A DNA stretch of 9,651 bases from Thermoplasmata archaeon (GCA_021845325.1 JAKBRR010000036.1:1-9651); one strand, 5' to 3'; positions 1 through 6,610 are shown, counted from the stretch's first letter. The notes: a model not told the origin generated them from the letters alone. Numbers and translations are program-made.

Positions 1-112
1 CAGTATCGCCAGGAGATATGTGGAATCCCTCATCAACGAGTTTGTTTACGATCTCCTTTCCTTCATTTTCAGTTATGTATTTTTCATTGCTGACATCGGA
101 ATTTACGGTTTC
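1..112. repeat. Long exact direct repeat, copy 1 (helicase C-terminus)
   Basis: Identical base for base to 9167-9278, then diverges from 113. The window begins inside the repeat, so its full length is not known. It encodes the start of the shared C-terminal module (NSDVSNEKYITENEG and on). Confidence 0.95.
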
Positions 113-1999
113 ATGTTGCACATTATCGAGGCTTTCATGGTCCTGTTTTTGTGTATTTTTCTCTCCCGACTCATGGTTTCTAATAGCACTAATAGCATTT
201 TCGTTCTGGACTTCGTTATATTCAGCGTCCGCTTTCGATGCAATTAACGTTTTTTCGAAATTCGTTTTTTGGCTGTTTGCATTCATGCCGGGGCTGTTTT
301 TTACGGGGTCAAATAGAGTTGTGCTATTAGTGCTATTAACTTTGTATGTTTCCCCAGGAATTTTTGCAATTTTTTTCTCATGGTTACTGTTTTTTAGATC
401 TATGATCTCATATCCGACTTCCCTGAGAGTTGGGACAAGCTCACGTAATACCCGGCCTAATCTTCTCACGTCTTTCGGGAAGGCCTTAGATTTTCTTTCG
501 TTGTCAGATACAGGTAAGACCTCGAGAAGATCCTTTGTTGTGCCTATCCATTCTGCCCGGTTGGCCATAAGTCCCTGAATAGCCTCAACAATGAGCGTAT
601 CCCTTGCAACATCTACGGTTTCCTCATGCTTCGCTTCCATGTATGCATCGTAAAATGACATGGCCGGGAATCCCATGGCCCTGATCCCACACTCTCCCCA
701 TATGACAAAATCGGCCATTCTCGGGAGTTTTCCCTTCAGCTCCACTTCAACCTGAGGATAGAGTTCCATGGCTTTTGGAATAATGGAGATAAGGAATCCT
801 CTGACCTTCGGAATAAGTAATTCCGCTTTTGCTCTTATTTCAGCATCAGCCATACGCCTTGCTTCCGGCATAACTCCAAGGTGAATCGGGCATTCCCTAT
901 CGATAAAATCGGGTTTGTACGAAGCTCTGTTAATGCCGTTTATAATAATCGGACGCTTCAATTTTAATATAACTTCCCCTGTATTAGTGTATAATTCCCT
1001 TGCCCTGAACCCCTGGCCGGTTGTAAGCCTGCATACGAGATCAGAAATGGAATCGGGTATAGCTGCGTTTACGTTATCAAAGGAAAGCATGCCCTGATGA
1101 ATCGCTGATATGGAAATATCCCTTTCATCGAATTTTAAAGATTGTGTAGGTGCTCCATTGGGATCGAATATGGATCTCTTGATTTCGGTGTATGACGTTT
1201 TGCCGGATCCATGGGGCCCGTCTACGCTTTCAATCGCATGGGGAATATCGGGAATGAACCTCGAGAAATCAAGTCCCATTGAAAGAATCTCGCTCTTTGA
1301 ATCAAGCTGCCAAAGCCGGATTAAATCAAGATGATCCTGAAGTGTCCCTTCTTCTACCGGAGCTTCAAGCATTCCGGTATATCTAACGGTATAGGGTTGA
1401 TCGGGGGTCCTCAGATCGAAGCCTTCCTTTGTAATGAAGTAAATCTTTCCATCTGGCCTTATTGGGTCATAAAGAATGCAATCTTTATTCCTGGCATTCC
1501 GTACACCTATTTCCCTCTGATTTTTTGAAGCCCAGTACCTAGCTATACGCCTAATGCTTGCTATTTCGTCCCCTGTGGGAAGAGTTCCCTCTGCTTGGTA
1601 TTTTCGATCAGCGATAAGGCCCTCAAAGGATTCCGATTCAATCTCCATAGGAATCCCATCCGATTCAACGTAGAACTTAAGCCCTTGTGGATTGCTGAAA
1701 AATTGACCTGAAAGACCTTGAACAGTTTTAGCACTTGATTTATCACTAACGGGTCTTTCAATCTTTACATTTAGTATCTGTAAATACAGATCTGGATCAA
1801 GGGCCTTTTGATATTTTCGCAGTATTCCTTTCGCAAGTTTCGATTCTTCATATGTTAAATTGTCCTTGGATGAAAGCCTTTTAAGGATCTGTTCATGCTC
1901 TTCTTTGAGATCTCCCTGTTTTAAAAGGTACCTAAGACCATCCATTAATGGCGTGGTTGTTCCTTTGGCTATTTCCCTTAATTTTTCTATATCAGTCAT
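1..1999 (-). CDS. AAA+/SF3-like replicative helicase ATPase (3' end outside window)
   Basis: Open from ATG at 1999 to the left edge without a stop (666 codons seen). The start is supported by a GGAGGG ribosome site at 2013-2008, 8 nt upstream, and by an 8-bp overlap with the end of the primase gene. Visible motifs are Walker A GPHGSGKTS (residues 261-269), a Walker B-like LSFDNV (305-310), a sensor-1-like IIINGIN (351-357) and a DRE that may supply an arginine finger (367-369). Residues about 485-535 (WIGTTKDLLEVLP, then RRLGRVLRELVPTLREVGY) resemble the winged-helix region seen after such ATPases beside PrimPols. Residues about 550-640 are a hydrophilic Asn/Ser/Glu/Lys linker. The last 30 or so residues match the C-terminal module of the right-edge protein exactly, so about 55 residues are probably missing. 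Likely role: unwinding DNA at the element's origin with the primase upstream. ATPase assignment is firm; exact family is inferred. Confidence 0.85.
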   Translation of the reverse strand, partial: MTDIEKLREIAKGTTTPLMDGLRYLLKQGDLKEEHEQILKRLSSKDNLTYEESKLAKGILRKYQKALDPDLYLQILNVKIERPVSDKSSAKTVQGLSGQFFSNPQGLKFYVESDGIPMEIESESFEGLIADRKYQAEGTLPTGDEIASIRRIARYWASKNQREIGVRNARNKDCILYDPIRPDGKIYFITKEGFDLRTPDQPYTVRYTGMLEAPVEEGTLQDHLDLIRLWQLDSKSEILSMGLDFSRFIPDIPHAIESVDGPHGSGKTSYTEIKRSIFDPNGAPTQSLKFDERDISISAIHQGMLSFDNVNAAIPDSISDLVCRLTTGQGFRARELYTNTGEVILKLKRPIIINGINRASYKPDFIDRECPIHLGVMPEARRMADAEIRAKAELLIPKVRGFLISIIPKAMELYPQVEVELKGKLPRMADFVIWGECGIRAMGFPAMSFYDAYMEAKHEETVDVARDTLIVEAIQGLMANRAEWIGTTKDLLEVLPVSDNERKSKAFPKDVRRLGRVLRELVPTLREVGYEIIDLKNSNHEKKIAKIPGETYKVNSTNSTTLFDPVKNSPGMNANSQKTNFEKTLIASKADAEYNEVQNENAISAIRNHESGEKNTQKQDHESLDNVQHETVNSDVSNEKYITENEGKEIVNKLVDEGFHISPGDT
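181..338. repeat. 17-bp perfect inverted repeat in the helicase linker
   Basis: TAATAGCACTAATAGCA at 181-197 is the exact reverse complement of 322-338, with 124 bp between. Each arm is itself a 9-bp direct repeat (TAATAGCAC, TAATAGCA). It falls in the Asn/Ser-rich linker coding region. Confidence 0.85.
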
Positions 2000-3053
2000 T
2001 TTTATTTCCCTCCAATTCCGCAATCAGCTTCTTTAAGTGGCTGAACCCATAGACCGGCTTCCCGGCTCTTCCGTTGGCATAAGTGTAATGGACAGCGTTT
2101 TTGTCTGAGGACCCTGGGACAGTGGATCCCTCAATTATCATTTTCATAACCTGTTGTGCCTTTGATTCTGGCCAGCCGAAATGGTACAGTGTCCCAGCAA
2201 TAGCCAATCGCATTTCGTTCCCCATGTGCTTTTCCAGTGCCAGGTTCCATGAAGGCAGAATCTCATGCACAAAGTTGGTTACCCTTGAATCATTGACTTC
2301 CTGGAAATCCGTGACCTTGCTTTCTTTCCTTGAAACTCCACGGGATTTGAATAGCCAATCAAACAAGGCGTCGGGAATTGGCCGAATATGACTAAGATTT
2401 TTGAATTTATAATGCCCGTACAAACCGGATGAATTTGGCATTATCACGTACCCACCGTAACCCTTGACGTCCATCCGAGGCAATATTCCAGTTCTGTTGA
2501 ATGAGCAATAACCTTCAGGGAGCCTATAAAAGATCTGTAAACCTCCAGATTGGGTTGTAACCATCAGGGTATCTAACGCACCGCCGGGATTGTTTAAATC
2601 GAGACCAAGTTCAAATATTAATTTCTGGAACGATCTCAAACCTTCATAATCAGGGAGCCCCTCTTCATTTAATATAGGCCGCTTATTTTGATCTTTATTG
2701 ACGTCCAGATCAAAAACCTTCATCCAGGGCGGGATTGCGAGTCCTATTGCTGCATCCCGATAGATTTTCCACGTCCTGATTATTCGATTTTTGTCTGTGA
2801 TTGCGTCAATAAAACCTTTGGTAAAACCTAAAGAATAATCCGTTACGGGAGACTTATCAATTTTGCACGGGAAGACCCTCAAACCCATCCTTGCTAAGGT
2901 TAAGGCAATCGCTCCCTGTGTTGGTTCAACAGTCGATTGGAATAAGTTAATAATATCCGAACAACTGTAATAATTGCCAGGGTCCTTATCCTCCGACCTT
3001 GCTGTTTTATGCACGTTTGGGGGGCTGCAACCCCCCTTACTTTCAATTAACAT
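1992..3053 (-). CDS. PrimPol-type primase-polymerase (bifunctional DNA primase/polymerase family)
   Basis: 353 residues. The N-terminal AEP/Prim-Pol fold covers about residues 48-235. It starts with IALTLARMGLRVFPC and continues through FTKGFIDAITDKNRIIRTW, the first metal motif FDLDV (D115, D117), the SGGLQIFY strand (169-176) and MDVKGYGGYVIMPNS with the third acidic residue D195. The C-terminal part (about 280-345; LAIAGTLYHFGW, then YANGRAGKPVYGFSHL) resembles the helical domain that follows PrimPols in plasmid Rep proteins. Motif II normally has His after SGG-x, but here it is Gln (Q173, codon CAG). The start lies 1 nt after the stop of the 47-residue gene, with GGGAGG at 3069-3064. A perfect GGGGGG/CCCCCC hairpin lies in codons 6-12. 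It would prime and perhaps synthesise DNA for plasmid replication. Here it is separate from the helicase, whereas pRN1-type proteins fuse the two. Confidence 0.9.
   Translation of the reverse strand: MLIESKGGCSPPNVHKTARSEDKDPGNYYSCSDIINLFQSTVEPTQGAIALTLARMGLRVFPCKIDKSPVTDYSLGFTKGFIDAITDKNRIIRTWKIYRDAAIGLAIPPWMKVFDLDVNKDQNKRPILNEEGLPDYEGLRSFQKLIFELGLDLNNPGGALDTLMVTTQSGGLQIFYRLPEGYCSFNRTGILPRMDVKGYGGYVIMPNSSGLYGHYKFKNLSHIRPIPDALFDWLFKSRGVSRKESKVTDFQEVNDSRVTNFVHEILPSWNLALEKHMGNEMRLAIAGTLYHFGWPESKAQQVMKMIIEGSTVPGSSDKNAVHYTYANGRAGKPVYGFSHLKKLIAELEGNKND
3019..3036 (-). promoter_or_regulatory. G6/C6 hairpin at the start of the primase gene
   Basis: GGGGGG-CTGCAA-CCCCCC is a perfect, all-GC 6-bp stem with a 6-nt loop, about 17-35 nt inside the coding sequence. 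In mRNA it would be by far the most stable structure near this start codon and could restrain translation. Confidence 0.5.
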
Positions 3054-3054
3054 C

Positions 3055-3198
3055 TCATTGTGTCCTCCCTTTTTTATTGCATTTGCAGGTTACTAAGGCT
3101 GAGGCAGTGGATTCCTGAGTTAGATCTTCTCCCGTTAATTCTTTCCAGAGCTTAAACAGCAAGCGTGGATCCCCGATCTTATAAGTTTCCTCTTTCAT
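3055..3198 (-). CDS. Small operon protein of 47 residues, function unknown
   Basis: ATG at 3198 to TGA at 3057-3055, beginning MKEETYKIGDPRLLFKLWKE and ending TCKCNKKGRTQ. It sits between the RHH gene and the primase gene. It overlaps the RHH gene's 3' end by 20 bp and its stop is 1 nt before the primase ATG. A good Shine-Dalgarno (AAAGGAGTG, 3212-3204) lies 7 nt upstream. The snug fit and strong ribosome site are the main reasons to believe it. The N-terminal part could form an amphipathic helix (PRLLFKLWKELTGEDL). A CKC pair near the end could bind metal or form a dimer contact. No family recognised; possibly a replication accessory factor or copy-control peptide, given its place. Confidence 0.65.
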   Translation of the reverse strand: MKEETYKIGDPRLLFKLWKELTGEDLTQESTASALVTCKCNKKGRTQ

Positions 3199-3337
3199 AT
3201 TCGCACTCCTTTGATCTCGGTTCGTATTCCAGGGCAGCTCTTACCATGAGCTTTGATACGGAAATCCTCATTTTGCTGGCTTTTCTAACGAGCTTGATCT
3301 TGTCATCATCTTTTATGTATATGTCTATCTGACCCAT
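3179..3337 (-). CDS. CopG/Arc-like ribbon-helix-helix regulator (52 residues)
   Basis: From ATG at 3337 the product begins MGQIDIYIKDDDKIKLVRKA and continues SKMRISVSKLMVRAALEYEP. This has RHH shape and size: one beta strand (QIDIYIKD), helix A (DDKIKLVRKASKM), a turn (RIS) and helix B (VSKLMVRAALEYEP). RHH proteins dimerise through the strand, which enters the major groove. On pRN-type archaeal plasmids a CopG-like repressor precedes rep and controls copy number. The frame stays open upstream to 3433, but that part reads as hydrophobic Ile-rich sequence over the promoter, and a TATA-like TTATATA lies about 24 nt before 3337. The short, leaderless start is therefore preferred. It is first in the operon and probably represses itself through inverted repeats at its start. 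Fold likely; copy-control role inferred. Confidence 0.75.
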   Translation of the reverse strand: MGQIDIYIKDDDKIKLVRKASKMRISVSKLMVRAALEYEPRSKECEYERGNL

Positions 3338-3357
3338 ACAATATGTATATACACATA
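3336..3357. promoter_or_regulatory. Candidate RHH autoregulatory operator
   Basis: Two overlapping small inverted repeats cover the RHH start codon and the space up to its TATA box. They are ATACA-ATA-TGTAT (3336-3348) and TATGT-ATATAC-ACATA (3342-3357). Short, closely spaced half-sites at the start of an RHH gene are what an autorepressor would use. Inferred from position and symmetry only, and AT-rich DNA gives such symmetry easily. Confidence 0.4.
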
Positions 3358-3366
3358 GTATATAAT
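3356..3366 (-). promoter_or_regulatory. TATA box of the replication operon
   Basis: On the minus strand GATTATATACT is centred about 24 nt before the RHH ATG (3337), the spacing expected for an archaeal leaderless transcript. No Shine-Dalgarno is visible before that ATG, in contrast to the downstream genes of the operon. Confidence 0.5.
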
Positions 3367-3404
3367 CTTTTACGCACACAGCAATGATAAGATATATGAG
3401 GTGT

Positions 3405-3419
3405 ATGTTTATATTTATA
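3405..3419 (+). promoter_or_regulatory. TATA box of the divergent 385-residue gene
   Basis: TGTTTATATTTATAA lies centred about 26 nt before the ATG at 3437, again fitting a leaderless start. This is the main reason for preferring 3437 over the in-frame GTG at 3401, which would lie upstream of the TATA box. Confidence 0.5.
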
Positions 3420-3436
3420 ATTTGTATCAACATTAT

Positions 3437-4594
3437 ATGAGAGAGAAGAAAATACCAATATCCCTAAGCAAGAACGATTACCTTTATTTGAATTACATAC
3501 AGCAGGGGTTGCTGTATTCGGGTTGCCCAATCTCAAGCACACTTGACTTCAGTGATATTTTAAAGGCAACCGTTCTGTATTCTATGCTCAGTATATATGA
3601 CTGGGAAAATCACGGAATTAAGACCGTTAAGAAATTCCTTATTGGTTTAGGTATTAAGGATTTCAAAATACCAAAAACATCCGAAGAGCTGCTCTTAGTT
3701 ACGAAGTTAAATGTAACCGGAAGTATTCTTAAAAAATACTTTGAGCAACTCGATAATGAGCATATTGGAAAGAAAGAGGAGCCATACGTGGTAACACCGA
3801 TAGCGAATGAGTCTGTAAGGGATTCTGGGGTTTCAAATTTTATATTAAAGCTTAAGGATGAAGAAATTGATCTTTTCGACTTACTCAAAACACAACTGGA
3901 AATACTGAAGAAGTATGCCGATCCAACCTCTAAGGATTCCATATCCTACTCTGAGATGACAAGAATTTTATTCAGAAATATCTTTATAGACGTTTCCAAA
4001 AAAAATGAATATTGGAATTCGGTTAGACTCAATTTGCTATCATCGTTCTACATTAAAGGAGTATATGGTTTTACAGCCTTGGAATCTATATTATTAATGT
4101 TTCATAGGGTTAAAATCAAGAATTTTCCGGAAATGTCCAAGGAAGGGTTAGGTAGGTTGGCCAGGATTTATAGTGATGAGACATTACTTAAAATATACCT
4201 GGAAGACCTGAAACCTCGCATATTTAAGATTCATACCGATTTCGGGCCTCCAAAGAAAGTTAAACTACGGGGTGGAGTAACCCGAGAAAGTTTTGAAATT
4301 CGCAGTTTTTCTGATAATAATGATCTGGATGCTAAATATATTAGTTCGGTAGTTCCCTTCGTTAGTTTTCATTCATTTTTCTTAGGCTACGTAATGCTGA
4401 TGATGGAGTGGTACTTAGAGCAGCATAAGTTACCGTTATTGTTTTCCTACTTTAATTCGAGGAACGAGTGGGAGGTAGAATTTGTTCAGTTTCATATGGT
4501 TATGGCATATGAAAGTTTCCAATCAAATATTATGGAATTGCTTAAAATATCGAAGGAATATAGAGAGGATCCGATGAAATTTATCACTGAATAA
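3437..4594 (+). CDS. Unrecognised 385-residue protein with RHH-like N-terminus
   Basis: From ATG 3437 the product starts MREKKIPISLSKNDYLYL; a GTG at 3401 would add 12 residues but lies before the likely TATA box. The first 60 residues can be read as a ribbon-helix-helix domain: strand KKIPISLS, helix KNDYLYLNYIQQGLLY, a long loop with one Cys, and helix FSDILKATVLYSMLSIYDW. The rest appears mainly helical, with a charged stretch (LKDEEIDLFDLLKTQLEILKKYA) that could be a coiled coil. It has a basic segment (PPKKVKLRGGVTRE) and an aromatic-rich end (FVSFHSFFLGYVMLMMEWYL). No catalytic motif, Cys cluster or Walker motif is seen. It is transcribed divergently from the replication operon. It could be an element-specific DNA-binding or partition-type protein, but no function is assigned. 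Confidence 0.8.
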   Translation: MREKKIPISLSKNDYLYLNYIQQGLLYSGCPISSTLDFSDILKATVLYSMLSIYDWENHGIKTVKKFLIGLGIKDFKIPKTSEELLLVTKLNVTGSILKKYFEQLDNEHIGKKEEPYVVTPIANESVRDSGVSNFILKLKDEEIDLFDLLKTQLEILKKYADPTSKDSISYSEMTRILFRNIFIDVSKKNEYWNSVRLNLLSSFYIKGVYGFTALESILLMFHRVKIKNFPEMSKEGLGRLARIYSDETLLKIYLEDLKPRIFKIHTDFGPPKKVKLRGGVTRESFEIRSFSDNNDLDAKYISSVVPFVSFHSFFLGYVMLMMEWYLEQHKLPLLFSYFNSRNEWEVEFVQFHMVMAYESFQSNIMELLKISKEYREDPMKFITE

Positions 4595-4596
4595 TT

Positions 4597-4620
4597 CATG
4601 TTTTGAAATTGAAACGCATG
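4597..4620 (+). terminator. Weak hairpin after the 385-residue gene
   Basis: Two nucleotides after the TAA, CATG and CATG flank TTTTGAAATTGAAACG and can pair with a few further A-T and G-T pairs. No clear T-run follows within the first bases. A weak transcript-end candidate only. Confidence 0.2.
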
Positions 4621-4632
4621 TGTTCAGGTTGA

Positions 4633-4667
4633 TAATATATTTTCTAAATATATTATTATTAATATAT
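4633..4667. repeat. AT-rich overlapping inverted repeats upstream of the recombinase
   Basis: TAATATAT (4633-4640) and ATATATTA (4648-4655) form a perfect 8-bp inverted repeat with a 7-nt spacer. The second arm then pairs again as ATATATT (4648-4654) with AATATAT (4661-4667). Possible operator for the recombinase promoter just downstream, or an easily melted region. Base composition alone raises the chance of such symmetry. Confidence 0.4.
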
Positions 4668-4685
4668 CCCAGAATTTGAAACCGT

Positions 4686-4696
4686 AGTATATAAAG
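4686..4696 (+). promoter_or_regulatory. TATA box of the recombinase gene
   Basis: AGTATATAAAG is a good archaeal TATA element. A transcript would begin near 4716-4718, giving a leader of about 88 nt before the ATG at 4805. Confidence 0.5.
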
Positions 4697-4804
4697 CGAA
4701 TGAGAAAAAAGGTTTCTTCAGATATACAAGGATTTAACCAAGTATGGAGTCCCGGCTTCCGAGTTTAGTAAGTAGGTTTAAATCCGGAAAATCATTCATG
4801 CTAT

Positions 4805-6109
4805 ATGGCAGGATTGAAAACTGGAAGCAGAGAATATTATCAAAAGGAGCTGCGGAGGCTGGAAAAATCAAATTTAACCAAGGATACAATATATACAATA
4901 AAGCAGTTTCTGAGCTATGGAGAAACGGCGAAGAATTATTCATACAACCGTTTATATTTCCATGCTCAAAATCTAAGAGCCATTGCTGGTAGCATGGGGC
5001 CAAAATTTCTTAACCCATCCCCTCAGGACGTTATAGATGCCCTTAGTTATCATAAAAACAGGATTTCCTGGTCAATGAAAGATAGCGATAGTTCACTTTC
5101 TGATTGGACAATTGAAGGATATAAGGCCAGCCTGAAAGTGTTTTATAAATGGACCGGAAAGCCTGAAGTCGTAGCGGATCTGAAGTACCAGGGAAAGGGA
5201 AAGATCAATAGAACCAGAAAACCAGACTTCAGGATAACTCCCGCTGAGTTTGACATACTCATAAATGCATCTGACAACGCAAGAGATAGAGCTATCATAT
5301 CGATACTTTATGATTCAGGAATAAGGATCGGGGAATTGCTAACCCTCAGGATCCGTGATGTTCTCTATGATGATTATGGCATGAAGATCACGGTTACAGG
5401 AAAGACCGGAACCCGCAGTGTAAGGGTTACAGGAGATTCGGTCGGTTACATGAGGGCATGGCAGAATATACATCCAGATCCTTTTAATGAGGATGCATGG
5501 CTTTTTTGTGGCATAGGACATGATATGAGAGGTAAAACCACGATTAAAGAACCAATGAACCACTCACAGGTTTATATGATGCTGAAGAAGGTAAAACGCC
5601 GAGCCATTGCCTTGGGTTTTCCACCGGGAAAGAGAATTAATCCGCATAAGTTCCGGCATAATCGAGCTACAGAGCTGGCACCAAAGCTTCCAGGTGTGAT
5701 CCTTGACAGAGTTATGGGATGGAACCTGGATAGCAAGATGCCTGCGGTTTATCTCCACTTAAACGATGAAGAGACTGACAGGGCAGTACTTGAGTCCCAA
5801 GGAATAGAAATAAAAGGTAAGTCCATTGAAACAAGAAGAGCGAGGCTTTGTCTCAGTTGTAAGTCTCCCAATCCGTCTAATTCGAAATATTGTATTCAAT
5901 GCGGTAGGCCTCTTACTGAAGAATCAATCAAAGATCTTATTGAGAAAGAAGACCACATAAAAATGGAACTTGAGAATAAAGGAATGATAAGCCCGCAGGT
6001 CAAGGCACTTATTGAAAATATACCGGAAAGTGAGAGAACAGCAATATTAACGTCAATAATTGACCTTGCTTTGAGAGAAAGGGATAAGAGTCGACTAAAA
6101 GATAAGTAA
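4805..6109 (+). CDS. Tyrosine recombinase/integrase (XerA-like) with C-terminal zinc ribbon
   Basis: 434 residues. The N-terminal SAM-like core-binding domain covers about 10-125. The catalytic domain covers about 140-325 and shows Arg I in DSGIRIGELL (R174), the beta-hairpin Lys in VTGKTG (K200), HKFRH (H281, R284), a GW motif with Trp in place of the usual second His (W306), and the nucleophile in AVYLHL (Y316). A four-Cys ribbon follows: CLSC (C349, C352) and CIQC (C363, C366). The tail is charged and helical. These enzymes cut and rejoin DNA at att sites through a 3'-phosphotyrosine. Here it probably mediates integration or resolution of the element. ATG 4805 is the first in-frame start after a stop at 4769. 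It has no clear Shine-Dalgarno and sits about 88 nt into the inferred transcript. The gene is intact with all catalytic residues. Confidence 0.93.
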   Translation: MAGLKTGSREYYQKELRRLEKSNLTKDTIYTIKQFLSYGETAKNYSYNRLYFHAQNLRAIAGSMGPKFLNPSPQDVIDALSYHKNRISWSMKDSDSSLSDWTIEGYKASLKVFYKWTGKPEVVADLKYQGKGKINRTRKPDFRITPAEFDILINASDNARDRAIISILYDSGIRIGELLTLRIRDVLYDDYGMKITVTGKTGTRSVRVTGDSVGYMRAWQNIHPDPFNEDAWLFCGIGHDMRGKTTIKEPMNHSQVYMMLKKVKRRAIALGFPPGKRINPHKFRHNRATELAPKLPGVILDRVMGWNLDSKMPAVYLHLNDEETDRAVLESQGIEIKGKSIETRRARLCLSCKSPNPSNSKYCIQCGRPLTEESIKDLIEKEDHIKMELENKGMISPQVKALIENIPESERTAILTSIIDLALRERDKSRLKDK

Positions 6110-6123
6110 GGCCAAACGAAAGC

Positions 6124-6162
6124 ATGAGATCCTCAGAATCATGTCCATATAATAATAGGAAA
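6124..6162 (+). repeat. A1 core: TATA-containing repeat, unit 1
   Basis: First of five related cores. ATGAGATCCTCAG leads into the core proper (6137-6162), which starts AATCATGTCC and contains ATATAATAAT followed by AGGAAA. It begins 15 bp after the recombinase stop. The core differs from units 2, 3 and 5 only in TCC for CGT. Confidence 0.75.
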
Positions 6163-6222
6163 ATAACATCACTATCTCAGATTTTCATAATTCCATCCTT
6201 GATTTCGCTGTGTTTCCATATA

Positions 6223-6246
6223 TCTGATACGGTTCTGATATCAGAA
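6223..6246. promoter_or_regulatory. Unit 1 operator-like element: direct half-site plus palindrome
   Basis: TCTGATA at 6223-6229 recurs 11 nt later at 6234-6240 as the left half of the perfect 14-bp palindrome TTCTGATATCAGAA (6233-6246). The palindrome begins 96 bp after the A1 core start. Confidence 0.6.
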
Positions 6247-6296
6247 TTAAATCCTATCTGTTTTGAGATCCGCATGCCCGTTATAATCGGAATGAA

Positions 6297-6356
6297 AAAT
6301 TTGACTTGGCATTGGCCATGAGATACTCAGAATCATGCGTATATAATAATAGGAAA
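6297..6356 (+). repeat. A2 core with its upstream block, unit 2
   Basis: A 60-bp block that matches 6490-6549 at about 56 of 60 positions. It holds AAATTTGACTTGGC, a TGGCCA palindrome (6313-6318), a TCAG, and the core proper at 6331-6356 (AATCATGCG, TATATAATAAT, AGGAAA). Confidence 0.8.
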
Positions 6357-6375
6357 TTATCCACCACCACTTCAT

Positions 6376-6399
6376 AAATTCATTGCGTACATTGAATTT
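6376..6399 (+). ncRNA. Hairpin in unit 2, part of a possible small RNA
   Basis: AAATTCA (6376-6382) and TGAATTT (6393-6399) form a perfect 7-bp stem with a 10-nt loop, starting about 30 nt after the TATA element. If the A2 TATA box is used, this would be the first structure in the transcript. Speculative. Confidence 0.25.
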
Positions 6400-6415
6400 T
6401 CAGCAAAAAATCCCT

Positions 6416-6440
6416 TATGATATAACATATGATATCATAT
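6416..6440. promoter_or_regulatory. Unit 2 operator-like element
   Basis: TATGATA at 6416-6422 recurs 12 nt later as the left half of the perfect 14-bp palindrome ATATGATATCATAT (6427-6440). The palindrome begins 96 bp after the A2 core start. Same layout as unit 1 but a different half-site. Confidence 0.6.
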
Positions 6441-6489
6441 TTAGGCACCATCTGTCTCAGTATTGACATGGCCATTACAGCTAGACTGG

Positions 6490-6549
6490 AAATTTGACTT
6501 GGCACTGGCCATAGGATCCTCAGAATCATGCGTATATAATAATAGGAAA
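6490..6549 (+). repeat. A3 core with its upstream block, unit 3
   Basis: Near-identical to 6297-6356. TGGCCA lies at 6506-6511 and the core proper at 6524-6549. The core is identical to those of units 2 and 5 over 26 bp. Confidence 0.8.
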
Positions 6550-6552
6550 GTA

Positions 6553-6605
6553 GCAGCCGCCATATCAGATATCGTTTCTCAGACGCCTCAATTTGCTGCC
6601 TTTTT
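6553..6605 (+). ncRNA. Possible small RNA with terminal stem and T-run, unit 3
   Basis: GCAGC (6553-6557) can pair with GCTGC (6595-6599), which is followed at once by C and TTTTT (6601-6605). This would enclose a transcript beginning near the position expected from the A3 TATA box. The inner part contains TATCAGA (6563-6569), the reverse complement of this unit's operator half-site. No RNA family recognised. Confidence 0.3.
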
Positions 6606-6610
6606 AGTTA

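Noticed and set aside
18..578. Plus-strand 186-residue frame and others at 915-1528 and 2101-2391
   Set aside because: They are antisense to the helicase and primase genes, which carry clear motifs. Their hydrophobic composition is typical of shadow frames.
4741..4800. tRNA T-arm-like GGTTTAAATCC near the recombinase start, a possible att site
   Set aside because: The conserved C56 is T, flanking stem bases do not pair, and no acceptor or anticodon arm follows.
4744..4992. 82-residue open frame overlapping the recombinase start, with an AAGGAT-like site
   Set aside because: It lies in another frame over the recombinase N-terminal domain, whose sequence from 4805 fits the family well. No domain is visible in it, and a frameshifted extension is not needed.
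6124..6321. 65-residue plus-strand frame starting in the A1 repeat
   Set aside because: It runs through core, palindrome and spacer. The other units do not keep a corresponding frame, so it is a by-product of repeats.
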